The position numbers and the translations under genes are program-made. Below the pieces are notes generated by a model, which ran no database searches, was not told the origin of the DNA, and saw only the letters and a program-made list of their open reading frames with translations. A stretch of 64,000 nt of DNA. Source: Abyssalbus ytuae. GTDB lineage: Bacteria; Bacteroidota; Bacteroidia; Flavobacteriales; Flavobacteriaceae. Each line of letters begins with the position of its first letter. The first letter of the stretch is position 1. This document shows, in pieces, positions 16,830 to 25,158 of this stretch. The stretch covers positions 1,302,001 to 1,366,000 of the forward strand of contig NZ_CP094358.1 in NCBI RefSeq assembly GCF_022807975.1, read 5' to 3'.

Positions 16830-18161
16830 TTATTTTAATAACTTCTTTTCTAAATCTTCTAAGGAGACATCTTTTGTTTCCGGCATCAGGAATAAAACAA
16901 AAAGTAATTGTAATACCATCATCCCTGAGAAAAAATAAAAAATTGGTCCCGGCCCGAAAGTTTCCCTGAAAAACGGAAAGAAGTTTGTAATTAAAGCAGC
17001 AAATACCCAATGAGTAGAACTCCCTAACGACATACCATAAGCCCGTACTTTGTTTGGGAAAATCTCAGAGATAAATACCCATATTACAGCTCCCTGCCCA
17101 ATAGCATGAGATGCTATAAATACAAAAGACCATACCGGTACTAAAATACCGCCGGTATTACCCAAATCAAAAGCTCTGCCCATAAAAAAAAGAGAAATTA
17201 TATAACCTATCGAACCTATATACATGAGCTTTTTTCTTCCACTCCTGTCAATTAAATACATCCCTAAAAGGGTAAATATCAAATTTACAATTCCCACACC
17301 TACCGTAGAAAATAAAGAATCTTCTGCTCCTAAACCTGCATCGGCAAAAATTCGGGGAGCATAATAGATTACCGTATTTATTCCTGATAACTGATTAAAA
17401 AAGGCAAAAAGAAATGCCAAAAGCATAATAAATCCATATTTTTTTAAACCAAAGCCGTGTCCTCCGTTTGGTTCTTTAATCTTATCTTTATTTATTGAAG
17501 CTTTTATTGAAGCTAACTCCTGGTCTGACGTAGCCGGATTAATAACGTTCAGTGTTCTAAATGCTTCTTCTTCCAACCCTAAGTTGGCAATAAGCCAACG
17601 GGGGCTTCGTGGTAGTTTGCCCACCAGTAGAGCAAAAGCTAAGGCAGGAACCGCTTCTACCCCCAACATTAATCTCCAGGCACTATCAACATTTAAAAGA
17701 CTTATTAAATAATTAGATACATAGGCCATTAAAATACCTATTACAATATTAAGCTGAAAGGTAGCTCCTAATTTTCCTCTATTATTTGCCTGCGATATTT
17801 CTGAAATATAAATGGGAGCAGTAACCGAAGAAGCTCCAACCCCCAAACCTCCTAAAAACCTGAAGAACATAAAAGAATATATTTCCGGAGCCACGGCTGA
17901 ACCCAATGCAGAGATCAAATACAATATTGCTATCCAGAAAAGCGTTTTTCTCCTCCCTACTCTATTTGAAGGAATACCACCTAAAGCAGCACCAAACAGT
18001 GTACCGTATAAGGCTATGGCCATAGCAAAACCATGAGTTAATTCATCTAATCCCCATATTCTTTGTATTGATTGCTCAGCTCCTGATATTACTGCGGTAT
18101 CAAATCCAAAAAGAAAGCCTCCCAAAGATATAATGATGGCCCATTTTAATACTTTGTTCAT
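16830..18161 (-). CDS. MFS sugar porter (sugar:H+ symporter), probably for fructose or sucrose
   Basis: 443 aa with 12 predicted membrane segments and the sugar porter signatures: GGFLFGFDTAVISG at the start, GRRKT after helix 2, a PRSPRWL motif before the central loop, QLSGINTVIYYAPRIF, DRSGRKK, and PETKDVSLEDLE at the end. It belongs to the XylE/GLUT-like branch, which takes up monosaccharides, sometimes disaccharides, through the inner membrane. It follows the GH32 gene by 41 bp on the same strand, so fructose released by GH32 is the likely substrate. That substrate call comes from context, not from binding residues. Confidence 0.9.
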   Translation of the reverse strand: MNKVLKWAIIISLGGFLFGFDTAVISGAEQSIQRIWGLDELTHGFAMAIALYGTLFGAALGGIPSNRVGRRKTLFWIAILYLISALGSAVAPEIYSFMFFRFLGGLGVGASSVTAPIYISEISQANNRGKLGATFQLNIVIGILMAYVSNYLISLLNVDSAWRLMLGVEAVPALAFALLVGKLPRSPRWLIANLGLEEEAFRTLNVINPATSDQELASIKASINKDKIKEPNGGHGFGLKKYGFIMLLAFLFAFFNQLSGINTVIYYAPRIFADAGLGAEDSLFSTVGVGIVNLIFTLLGMYLIDRSGRKKLMYIGSIGYIISLFFMGRAFDLGNTGGILVPVWSFVFIASHAIGQGAVIWVFISEIFPNKVRAYGMSLGSSTHWVFAALITNFFPFFRETFGPGPIFYFFSGMMVLQLLFVLFLMPETKDVSLEDLEKKLLK

Positions 18162-18202
18162 TTATAAAAATTGGTTAGTTAGTAAACAATGAAAATATGA
18201 AT

Positions 18203-19759
18203 TTATTCCCACACAGATTTGATTTTATTAATTTGAAAATCATGAAGATTTAACTTTTGCCCGTCAACACTCCTTATTTTTAAGGTATGATATGGTTTTG
18301 TGGGAAAAATTTGTTCTGTCATTATCACTTGTCCCTTGTTTAGAAACATTTCTACAGAAGCTGCATCTAATATAACTCTCACTTCAAATTGTGTATCTGG
18401 TAAAGCTTCAATATTAGCGGTATGCACCTTGTCTGCAAAACTACTATCAAAATTTACCAGTCCCGATTTACTTCTGTCAACCACAATAGATTTATTATTT
18501 AAAACTACAGAAAGGCTATCTTTTTCATTGCCAAATATTAATTCAAAATTTTTGCCGGCAGTATTAAATTTTATTTCACTACTGTTAAAATTTTCATGAT
18601 GAAAAACTTTTTCAGTAATCCCAACATACTCATCCGTTTTTCCTTTTTCAATTATTTTCTCTATCTCATCAACAGGATAACTTTTTAAATAATAATTTCC
18701 ATCAATTTTATGTAAGGTCAATTTTCTTGGCAAAGTCATGGCACTCCTCCATGTTACAGTCGGAGTTTTCTGTCCGTAGTTCCAGTTATTCATCCAGCCA
18801 ATAAAAATCCTTTCCGCATTAGGTTCATTGTTGTAAGTTACCCCGGCATAATTATCGGCTCCTGTATCTACCCACCTTTTTTCTTTTTGATCTGATATAA
18901 ATGTTTTACCGTCAAAATCACCTACAAAATATTGAGTAGCAGAACCCCCGTTAGGCCCCCCAGGATTTATACTAATAAATAACACCCATTTTTCTTCATC
19001 ACTTCCTTCCACTGTTAATTTAAACAAATCAGGACATTCCCAAACTCCGCCATGAGCTCCTTGGTTTTTTCCAAACTCACTTACCTGCTTCCAATTTTTC
19101 AGATTATCGGATTCATAGATAAGCAAATGATCACCCCCAACCAACAACACTGTCCATTTTCCGGTAATATCATTCCAGAATACTTTCGGATCTCTGAAAT
19201 CTTTCATCCCGTTATTGGGAATTACCGGATTTCCTTCATATTTTTCCCAGGTATCACCATTATCAAGACTATAGGCAATACCCTGGGACTGGTAATCGGT
19301 ATCTCCCGCTCTTTCTTTTTCCATTTTATGATAAGTAAACATGGCGACAAGAGGAGGATTTTCTTTTGTGCCAAAGCCTGTAGTATTATTTTTATCTACT
19401 ACAGCACTTCCGGAAAAAATATATCCCAACTCATCAGGAAAAAGGGCAATAGGCTTGTGTTCCCAAAAAATAAGATCCTTACTTACAGCATGCCCCCAAT
19501 GCATAGGTCCCCACACCGTACTGTCAGGATAATGTTGATAAAACAAATGATAAACCCCATCATTATAAACAAGACCATTGGGGTCATTCATCCATTTTTC
19601 TTTAGGTGAAAAATGAAATTGCGGACGATATTTTTCCTTATAAAAAGCAGTTTCCTCTTTAAAGGTTTTATTTAGGTTTTCTTCATTATTACTATTTTCT
19701 TTCCTGCAGCTAATTAGCCCTCCTAAAATCAATGCAAGAAAAAATGCTTTTTTTATCAT
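18203..19759 (-). CDS. GH32 beta-fructosidase lipoprotein (levanase/inulinase/invertase type)
   Basis: 518 aa. The lipoprotein signal ends ILGGLISC (Cys18), so the enzyme is probably surface- or periplasm-anchored. The five-bladed propeller (about 45-345) carries WMNDPNG with nucleophile Asp59, FRDPK with the transition-state Asp190, and WECPDLF with acid/base Glu241. Also seen are YHLFYQHYP, WGPMHWGHA and FSGSAVVD. A C-terminal beta-sandwich (about 360-518) has VEMFLNKGQ. It hydrolyses terminal beta-fructofuranosyl bonds of sucrose, inulin or levan. There is no SusC/D pair beside it, so short substrates such as sucrose or fructo-oligosaccharides are more likely than long fructans. It is co-directional with the HAD gene upstream (36-bp gap) and the MFS gene downstream. 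Confidence 0.95.
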   Translation of the reverse strand: MIKKAFFLALILGGLISCRKENSNNEENLNKTFKEETAFYKEKYRPQFHFSPKEKWMNDPNGLVYNDGVYHLFYQHYPDSTVWGPMHWGHAVSKDLIFWEHKPIALFPDELGYIFSGSAVVDKNNTTGFGTKENPPLVAMFTYHKMEKERAGDTDYQSQGIAYSLDNGDTWEKYEGNPVIPNNGMKDFRDPKVFWNDITGKWTVLLVGGDHLLIYESDNLKNWKQVSEFGKNQGAHGGVWECPDLFKLTVEGSDEEKWVLFISINPGGPNGGSATQYFVGDFDGKTFISDQKEKRWVDTGADNYAGVTYNNEPNAERIFIGWMNNWNYGQKTPTVTWRSAMTLPRKLTLHKIDGNYYLKSYPVDEIEKIIEKGKTDEYVGITEKVFHHENFNSSEIKFNTAGKNFELIFGNEKDSLSVVLNNKSIVVDRSKSGLVNFDSSFADKVHTANIEALPDTQFEVRVILDAASVEMFLNKGQVIMTEQIFPTKPYHTLKIRSVDGQKLNLHDFQINKIKSVWE

Positions 19760-19795
19760 TATGGTTAGTATTTATCTAACCAAGATAATGAAAAA

Positions 19796-20575
19796 CTATT
19801 TAAGAGCCAATGCTTTTTCCAAATCCAGTTCAGCCACTGAATGAACAACCATATCAGGCTTAAAAGCATAATCTCCTAAAACTTCTTTTTTAGAAACTCC
19901 GGACAAAGTTAAAATTGTGGTATATCCTAACTGAACACCTCCCAGAATATCAGTATCCATGGTATCTCCAATAATAATTGTTTCTCTGGCTTCCAAACCT
20001 AAATATTTACGTGCAGAACGCATCATTACCGGACTTGGCTTTCCTACAGAAAAAGCTTTTTTACCTGTGGCCTCTTCAATCATTGCAACAATAGCCTTTA
20101 TCCCCAAATTTGCCCATCCCTTTTTCTTAGGTGAAGGATCTAAATTAGTAGCAATTAACTTGGCTCCTGAAAGAATCATATCAACCGCATTGTTTACCAT
20201 TTCCAAGGTAAAATTTCTTCCCTCTCCCACCACCACAAAATCGGGATGATGATTTGCCATAGTATAGCCATTGTGCAGCAAACTGGTAATTAAACCTCCT
20301 TCACCTAAAACATACGCGGTTCCATTAGGCTTCATAAATGATAAGAAAGTGGCTGTTGCCATGGCACTGGTATATACATTTTCTTCTTTAATTTTAATTC
20401 CCATTCTGCCTACTTTATTCACAGTATCCAAAGGTGTACGCTGGCTATTATTAGTCATAAATAAAAAAGGAATACCTTCTTTTTGAAGTGTGGCAATAAA
20501 CTTATCTGCTCCGGGAATAAGAGTGTCATTTCCATAAATAACACCGTCCATATCTATTAAAAAGCCTTTTTTCAT
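19796..20575 (-). CDS. HAD-IIA family phosphatase (NagD-like)
   Basis: 259 aa, cytoplasmic. HAD motif I is FLIDMDGVIYGND (nucleophile Asp8, acid/base Asp10), motif II MTNNS (Thr41), motif III Lys in VGKPSPVMM, and motif IV IIGDTMDTDI. The C2A cap between motifs II and III identifies the HAD-IIA subfamily, whose members remove phosphate from nucleotides, pyridoxal phosphate or sugar phosphates. It is the first gene of a minus-strand trio with GH32 and the MFS porter. A role in sugar-phosphate turnover is possible, but the family is broad. The 149-bp region upstream is shared with the divergent gene at 20725. Confidence 0.9.
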   Translation of the reverse strand: MKKGFLIDMDGVIYGNDTLIPGADKFIATLQKEGIPFLFMTNNSQRTPLDTVNKVGRMGIKIKEENVYTSAMATATFLSFMKPNGTAYVLGEGGLITSLLHNGYTMANHHPDFVVVGEGRNFTLEMVNNAVDMILSGAKLIATNLDPSPKKKGWANLGIKAIVAMIEEATGKKAFSVGKPSPVMMRSARKYLGLEARETIIIGDTMDTDILGGVQLGYTTILTLSGVSKKEVLGDYAFKPDMVVHSVAELDLEKALALK

Positions 20576-20724
20576 TTCTTAAATTAATTTCTGATAAAAG
20601 TATGAATTTGGTTAACGGCGAACAAAGTTTAAGTATTAATTATAATTTTGTGTAAAGAAGGTGTTTTTTTATTGTCAAAAAATAATTTAACCCCCGTTTT
20701 TTTAGTAATCATTAAAAATAAACC

Positions 20725-21060
20725 ATGCAAAAGACATACTATGATCCGGCTGATTTAAAAAAATTTGGAAACATTACTGAATGGAGTGAAGAACTCGGAA
20801 AAAAATTTTTTGATTATTACGGAAAAGTATTTGAAGAAGGTGCCTTAACCGCAAGAGAAAAATCGCTTATTGCCCTGGCAGTAGCCCACACCATACAATG
20901 CCCTTACTGTATTGATGCTTACACCAAAGACGGCCTGCAAAAAGGCATAGAAAAAGAAGAAATGATGGAAGCTGTGCATGTTGCCGGCGCAATAAGAGGC
21001 GGGGCTTCACTGGTACATGGAGTTCAAATGATGAACAAATATGAAAAACTCTCCATGTAA
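20725..21060 (+). CDS. AhpD-like / carboxymuconolactone decarboxylase family protein of arsenosugar clusters
   Basis: 111 aa, cytoplasmic. The core AREKSLIALAVAHTIQCPYCIDAYT contains the CPYC pair (Cys59, Cys62) and His55 of AhpD-like peroxidase-fold proteins, and AGAIRGGASLVHG follows as usual. Short proteins of this type are annotated as arsenosugar-biosynthesis-associated peroxidase-like proteins when found with ArsS, which here starts about 900 bp downstream. The CxxC may handle redox chemistry or a thiol-bound arsenical; that is inference. A TAATTTTG box at 20643-20650 is a possible -7 element, 75 bp before the ATG. Confidence 0.82.
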   Translation: MQKTYYDPADLKKFGNITEWSEELGKKFFDYYGKVFEEGALTAREKSLIALAVAHTIQCPYCIDAYTKDGLQKGIEKEEMMEAVHVAGAIRGGASLVHGVQMMNKYEKLSM

Positions 21061-21175
21061 GCTATAACATAATTTTAACTTTCAATATGCTTTAAAGATA
21101 ATTCTATTTTTAAAAGAGCAAAAAAACCTTTTCCAACAAACCTAATTTTGAATTGAATTTTAAAAACGGTTTATT

Positions 21176-21802
21176 ATGAAAAGATTTTTTTTAGCAATTG
21201 CAATTTTTACATCAGGAATATATTTATCTCAAGCCCAGTCAGACTCAGAGATGTTCCAACTTGGTGCTAAAGGTGGAGTAAATATAGCAAACTTTACAGG
21301 TAACGATTTTGGGGAGGCTGATTCCAGAACCAGCTTTAATGTTGGTTTATTAATGGAAATTCCTTTAAGTGAAAGGTTTTCACTGCAACCTGAGGTTTTA
21401 TATTCCGGACAAGGATTTGACATTCAAAGTATAGATGAAGACAATTTCCTTGATAATGATGAAAATATTGAATACCAACTGGATTATTTACAGGTACCTG
21501 TATTGGCTAAAGTATATTTAGTAGACGGGTTAAGCATTGAAGCCGGTCCAACTTTTAGCTTCAAAGTAAACGAAGAAATTGATTATGAACCTAACAATGA
21601 TGATGGAGATATTGATATTGATGATGATGTAAGTGCCGTAAAAGACTTTGATTTTGGATTAGCTGCCGGAGCATCTTATAAATTTGGCACCAGCTTCTTT
21701 GTATCGGGAAGATATAACTATGGCTTCACAAAGATTTTTGAAGATTCTGATGCCGATGTAAGAAACAGTGTTTGGCAATTTGGTATAGGATTCATGTTCT
21801 AA
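21176..21802 (+). CDS. outer membrane beta-barrel protein (PorT/OMP_b-brl_2 type)
   Basis: 208 aa with a signal peptide (about 1-20, cleavage near SQAQS). Strands alternate as in a small eight-stranded barrel: LGAKGGVNIANFTG, SFNVGLLMEIPLSERFSLQPEVLYSGQGF, QVPVLAKVYLVDGLSIEAGPTF, FGLAAGASYKFG. It ends in FGIGFMF with a terminal Phe. An acidic Asp/Asn-rich loop (about 138-152) probably faces outside. It stands between the AhpD-like gene and arsS and is closed by a strong terminator, so it may be its own unit. The function is unknown. Confidence 0.85.
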   Translation: MKRFFLAIAIFTSGIYLSQAQSDSEMFQLGAKGGVNIANFTGNDFGEADSRTSFNVGLLMEIPLSERFSLQPEVLYSGQGFDIQSIDEDNFLDNDENIEYQLDYLQVPVLAKVYLVDGLSIEAGPTFSFKVNEEIDYEPNNDDGDIDIDDDVSAVKDFDFGLAAGASYKFGTSFFVSGRYNYGFTKIFEDSDADVRNSVWQFGIGFMF

Positions 21803-21823
21803 AAAAAACAGATTAAAATTTTT

Positions 21824-21859
21824 AAAAACCTCTCTTTATCAAACAAGAGAGGTTTTTTT
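21824..21859 (+). terminator. rho-independent terminator after the outer membrane protein gene
   Basis: Arms at 21824-21836 and 21845-21857 pair as ACCTCTCTT/AAGAGAGGT with A/T extensions and an 8-base loop, followed by a T-run. The hairpin begins 21 bp after the stop codon. Confidence 0.88.
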
Positions 21860-21944
21860 ATTTTGTTTATATTTTTTGATACTTTTAGACTGTAAGGACA
21901 CTTACCTCCCCAAGACTAAGAAAAGTACAATCTAACTTAAAAAT

Positions 21945-23012
21945 ATGCTCACAAAATCACTTTTAGCCAGAAAAAATGATTTATCAAACACCCAAAAACA
22001 ACTGGAAATTTTATCTGACGGTATTTTTAAACCCCAGGCCGATGGGGGCAAACTCGCGACTTTTGAAAACAAACTGAAAGAAAACGGATTATTCCCATTA
22101 ACTGCAAAAAAGACAGAAATTCTCCAAATTAATGTAGGCTATATGTGTAATCAGGTGTGTGCTCATTGCCATGTGGATGCAGGCCCGGACCGAAAAGAAA
22201 TAATGACAAAAGACACCATGCTCCAATGCCTGGAAGTAATAAAAAGAACAGGCGCACATACGTTGGATTTAACAGGGGGCGCCCCCGAAATGAACCCGAA
22301 TTTTCGTTGGTTCGTTGAAGAAGCTTCCAAAGCAGGAATAAAAGATTTTATAGTGAGATCAAACCTTACCATCATAGTGGCTAATAAAAAATATAATGAC
22401 CTTCCTGAATTTTTCAAAAAACACAATATTCATGTAGTTTCTTCTTTACCCTTTTACAAACGGGAAAAAACTGACAGACAGCGTGGGAAAGGAGTTTTTA
22501 ATAAATCTGTTGAAGCATTAAAAATGCTTAATAATGTAGGATATGGCATGGAGGGAACCAATTTAAAACTCGATTTGGTTTACAACCCGGCAGGCGCCTT
22601 TTTACCTGCAAATCAGAAAACTTTAGAAACCGATTATAAAAAAACATTAAAAGAAGACTTCAACATTCACTTTAATAATCTTTTTGCAATTACCAATTTA
22701 CCGGTAAGCAGATTTTTAGATTATTTAATTGCCTCCGACAATTATGAAGAATACATGTACACGTTGGTAGAAGCTTTCAATCCTGCTTCGGTGGCCAATA
22801 TAATGTGTGCCAATACTATTTCAGTAAGTTGGGATGGCTGGCTGTATGACTGTGATTTTAACCAGATGCTCAATTTAAAAGTAGCTTCTCCTGTACAACA
22901 CATATCTCAATATAATGAAGAAACCCTGCAACACAGAAAAATTGTAATTTCACAACATTGTTACGGCTGTACCGCTGGTGCAGGGAGTAGTTGCCAGGGT
23001 ACCGTTGTTTAA
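21945..23012 (+). CDS. arsS: arsenosugar biosynthesis radical SAM protein ArsS
   Basis: 355 aa. The radical SAM cluster motif is MCNQVCAHCHVDAGP (Cys68, Cys72, Cys75, CxxxCxxC). It is followed by LDLTGGAPEMNP, the SAM-binding GGE-like segment, and FIVRSNLTI. The C-terminal Cys-rich DUF3641 part has IMCANTISVSWDGWLYDCDFN and HCYGCTAGAGSSCQG near the end. This architecture is the radical SAM/Cys-rich family shown in cyanobacteria to add a 5'-deoxyadenosyl group to dimethylarsenite made by ArsM, the first step toward arsenosugars. arsM lies downstream at 25159. It starts a run of tightly packed genes with the rhodanese gene 8 bp downstream. Confidence 0.95.
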   Translation: MLTKSLLARKNDLSNTQKQLEILSDGIFKPQADGGKLATFENKLKENGLFPLTAKKTEILQINVGYMCNQVCAHCHVDAGPDRKEIMTKDTMLQCLEVIKRTGAHTLDLTGGAPEMNPNFRWFVEEASKAGIKDFIVRSNLTIIVANKKYNDLPEFFKKHNIHVVSSLPFYKREKTDRQRGKGVFNKSVEALKMLNNVGYGMEGTNLKLDLVYNPAGAFLPANQKTLETDYKKTLKEDFNIHFNNLFAITNLPVSRFLDYLIASDNYEEYMYTLVEAFNPASVANIMCANTISVSWDGWLYDCDFNQMLNLKVASPVQHISQYNEETLQHRKIVISQHCYGCTAGAGSSCQGTVV

Positions 23013-23020
23013 TAAATTCT

Positions 23021-23506
23021 ATGAAAAATTTAATTTTAAGTACATTTCTGTTTATTTCACTTTTGTCTAAAGGGCAAAATAAAGCTATTGATTCTGTATT
23101 AAACAAATATACTTCTGGAGAAATACCTTATATCTCAGTTGATTCTCTCTCTAAGTATAAAAATGCAATACTACTGGATGCCCGGGAAATAGAAGAATAT
23201 AATGTAAGCCACCTTAAAAACGCTATTCATATAGGATATTTAAACCCCGATTTTATAAAGTTGAAAAGCATTGACAAAACTAAAAATATTGTGGTTTATT
23301 GTTCAATTGGCATACGATCCGAAGAGATTGCTATTAAGCTCAAAAACAAAGGTTTTAACAAGGTTTATAACTTATATGGCGGTATCTTTGCCTGGAAAGA
23401 TTCAGGATATGCTGTATTTGACATTCGTGAAAACGAAACCCACAAAGTTCATACCTTTTCAAAAAAGTGGTCTGAATATCTTAACACAGGTGATAAAGTA
23501 TATTAA
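23021..23506 (+). CDS. secreted rhodanese-like sulfurtransferase
   Basis: 161 aa from the ATG at 23021; a TTG ten codons upstream overlaps arsS and is rejected. A signal peptide (about 1-19, ending SKGQ) suggests periplasmic location. The rhodanese domain has LLDAREIEEYNVSHLKNAIHIG and the active-site loop YCSIGIRS, with Cys94 and Arg99. YNLYGGIFAWKD ends the domain. Rhodaneses move sulfane sulfur to thiols. Rhodanese genes are commonly found in arsenosugar clusters of Bacteroidota, possibly for thiolated arsenicals, but the partner is unknown. It is 8 bp after arsS and 2 bp before the next gene. Confidence 0.85.
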   Translation: MKNLILSTFLFISLLSKGQNKAIDSVLNKYTSGEIPYISVDSLSKYKNAILLDAREIEEYNVSHLKNAIHIGYLNPDFIKLKSIDKTKNIVVYCSIGIRSEEIAIKLKNKGFNKVYNLYGGIFAWKDSGYAVFDIRENETHKVHTFSKKWSEYLNTGDKVY

Positions 23507-23508
23507 AA

Positions 23509-24120
23509 ATGGATAATAACCTGCTATTAATTTTTATCCGAAACCCTGAACCTGGGAAAGTGAAAACAAGATTGGCAAAAGTTATTGGAAACACTGCAGC
23601 ATTTGAAATATACCAATTCCTGTTAAATCATACCAAAGAAATCACCAAAAAGCTAAAGTGTAATAAAATCATTTATTATTCAGAAAACATAGCTGAAAAT
23701 GATATATGGGACACTCAATTTTACCAAAAAAAACTTCAAAAAGGTTTTGATTTGGGCATAAGAATGTTAAATGCTGTAAAAGAAAACATCCGGGCAGGTT
23801 CGAAAATAATTATCATCGGATCAGATATTTATGATTTACAATCCTCACATATTGAACAGGCATTCAACAAACTCAACAAACACGATGTAGTAATAGGGCC
23901 TGCAAAAGACGGAGGTTATTACCTGATAGGTCTAAAAAAGGAACACGAAAAAATTTTTAAAAACAAACCTTGGGGAACATCAAAAGTATTGGAACAAACC
24001 CTCGAAAACTTAGAAGATTCTGATGTTTTTTTACTGGAGGAATTAAACGACATTGATACTTACAACGATATAAAAAACAACAACATATTTAAAAAATTTA
24101 TAGAACATTCAACAAAATGA
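23509..24120 (+). CDS. TIGR04282-type arsenosugar-associated glycosyltransferase
   Basis: 203 aa, cytoplasmic, nucleotide-diphosphosugar transferase fold. The start LLLIFIRNPEPGKVKTRLAKVIG carries the R-x3-G-x3-TRLA signature of the family. IIIGSDIYDLQSSHIEQAF and VVIGPAKDGGYYLIGLKK supply the DxD-like and GGYYLIG motifs, and WGTSKVLEQT follows. These proteins are annotated as rSAM/Cys-rich-associated glycosyltransferases and occur almost only with ArsS-like genes. A role in building the ribose or sugar part is suggested by context. It is 2 bp after the rhodanese gene and overlaps the PNP start by 4 bp (ATGA), so translation is coupled. Confidence 0.9.
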   Translation: MDNNLLLIFIRNPEPGKVKTRLAKVIGNTAAFEIYQFLLNHTKEITKKLKCNKIIYYSENIAENDIWDTQFYQKKLQKGFDLGIRMLNAVKENIRAGSKIIIIGSDIYDLQSSHIEQAFNKLNKHDVVIGPAKDGGYYLIGLKKEHEKIFKNKPWGTSKVLEQTLENLEDSDVFLLEELNDIDTYNDIKNNNIFKKFIEHSTK

Positions 24121-24932
24121 CACTAATAGAATTACTGGAATCAACAGAATTTTTAAAAAGCAAAGGCTTTGACAATCCTGAAATCGGAATCGTTTTGGGA
24201 ACAGGCTTAGGAAAACTTGCCAATGAAATAGAAAATGAAATTACAGCACATTATAATCACATCCCCTATTTTCCTTTAGCAACAGTAGAATTTCACTCCG
24301 GAAAATTAATTTTCGGAGAACTAGCCGGAAAAAAAGTGGTGGTAATGCAGGGTAGATTTCATTTGTACGAAGGTTACGATTTTGTAGATATCACCTACCC
24401 TATCAGGGTGATGCATAAGTTAGGCATAAAAAAACTGTTAATTTCAAATGCTGCCGGCGCCATAAACCTTAATTACAAAAAAGGAGATATGATGTTAATT
24501 GACGATCATATCAATTTGCAGGGAGGCTCTCCCCTGGCTTTTAAAAATGTAGCCGAATTTGGGGAAAGATTTGTCGATATGAGCGAACCCTATAACACCC
24601 ACATGAAAAATAAACTCCTGGAAATAGCAAAAAACAATAACATTACCTTACACAAAGGTGTGTATGCTTCAGTGGTAGGGCCTCAGCTGGAAACCAGGGC
24701 CGAATACAGATATCTTAAAATAGTTGGTGCCGATGCTGTTGGCATGAGTACAGTTCCTGAAGTAATTGTGGCCAATCATTTAAAATTACCCGTGGTTGCA
24801 GTATCCGTTTTAACCGATGAATGTGACCCGGACAATTTACAACAGGTCGATGTACAAGAAATTATTGAAGTGGCAGGTAAAGCCGAACCAAAAATGATTA
24901 CCCTGTTTAAAGAACTAATTGAAATGTTATAG
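24117..24932 (+). CDS. purine nucleoside phosphorylase (trimeric PNP-I type)
   Basis: 271 aa. Family motifs: GIVLGTGLGKLA (phosphate-binding), VEFHSGKLIFGELAGKKVVVMQGRFHLYEGY, ISNAAGAINLNY, and GPQLETRAEYRYLKIVGADAVGMSTVPEV with the base-binding Glu and the MST motif. It splits purine nucleosides with phosphate into base and ribose 1-phosphate. In ArsS clusters it could remove adenine from 5'-deoxy-5'-dimethylarsinoyl-adenosine, giving the arsenoribose precursor. That role is inferred from context, since purine salvage is the textbook role. It overlaps the preceding transferase by 4 bp and is followed by a repeat-rich gap before arsM. Confidence 0.93.
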   Translation: MTLIELLESTEFLKSKGFDNPEIGIVLGTGLGKLANEIENEITAHYNHIPYFPLATVEFHSGKLIFGELAGKKVVVMQGRFHLYEGYDFVDITYPIRVMHKLGIKKLLISNAAGAINLNYKKGDMMLIDDHINLQGGSPLAFKNVAEFGERFVDMSEPYNTHMKNKLLEIAKNNNITLHKGVYASVVGPQLETRAEYRYLKIVGADAVGMSTVPEVIVANHLKLPVVAVSVLTDECDPDNLQQVDVQEIIEVAGKAEPKMITLFKELIEML

Positions 24933-24939
24933 GGCGGGC

Positions 24940-24964
24940 TATGCAATTCTGTTAGAATTGCATA
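24940..24964. repeat. perfect 11-bp inverted repeat in a GC-rich intergenic block
   Basis: TATGCAATTCT and AGAATTGCATA are separated by GTT, 7 bp after the PNP stop. It lies inside a GC-rich block (24932-25090) unlike the AT-rich surroundings and is not followed by a T-run, so it is more like a REP-type palindrome than a terminator. Confidence 0.75.
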
Positions 24965-25041
24965 CCGGGCTTTCGTTACTCGCTTCCCATCCCGACCGTT
25001 ATCGGGATCGGGAGAGCTCACACAAAAACTCAATCCCTGCC

Positions 25042-25086
25042 CGATCCGCCAGGAGCGGGCCTGTTCGATCCGCCAGGAGCGGGCCT
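25042..25086. repeat. tandem GC-rich 21-bp repeat, two identical copies
   Basis: A 21-bp unit (core GATCCGCCAGGAGCGGGCC) occurs at 25042-25062 and 25066-25086, spaced 24 bp apart. Each unit has dyad-like parts (CCCG/CGGG). It belongs to the repeat block between PNP and arsM and resembles REP-like intergenic repeats. A short open frame across it (24919-25107) is repeat-derived and not a gene. Confidence 0.8.
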
Positions 25087-25114
25087 ACCCGATTGTTCGA
25101 GAAATAAAATTAGG

Positions 25115-25141
25115 TCTGCCAGGTTTTTAAAATCTGGCAGA
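25115..25141. repeat. palindrome upstream of arsM, related to the one downstream
   Basis: TCTGCCAG (25115-25122) pairs with CTGGCAGA (25134-25141) around a TTTTAAAA-type centre. It ends 17 bp before the arsM ATG. The core CTGCCAGGTTTT..AAAA..CTGGCAG is shared with the palindrome at 26142-26174. Confidence 0.8.
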
Positions 25142-25158
25142 TAAAAAAAACAATAATT

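Noticed and set aside
24919-25107. 62-codon plus-strand frame after the PNP gene
   Set aside because: It overlaps the PNP end and consists of the tandem GC-rich repeats, giving a low-complexity RSARSGP-type product.
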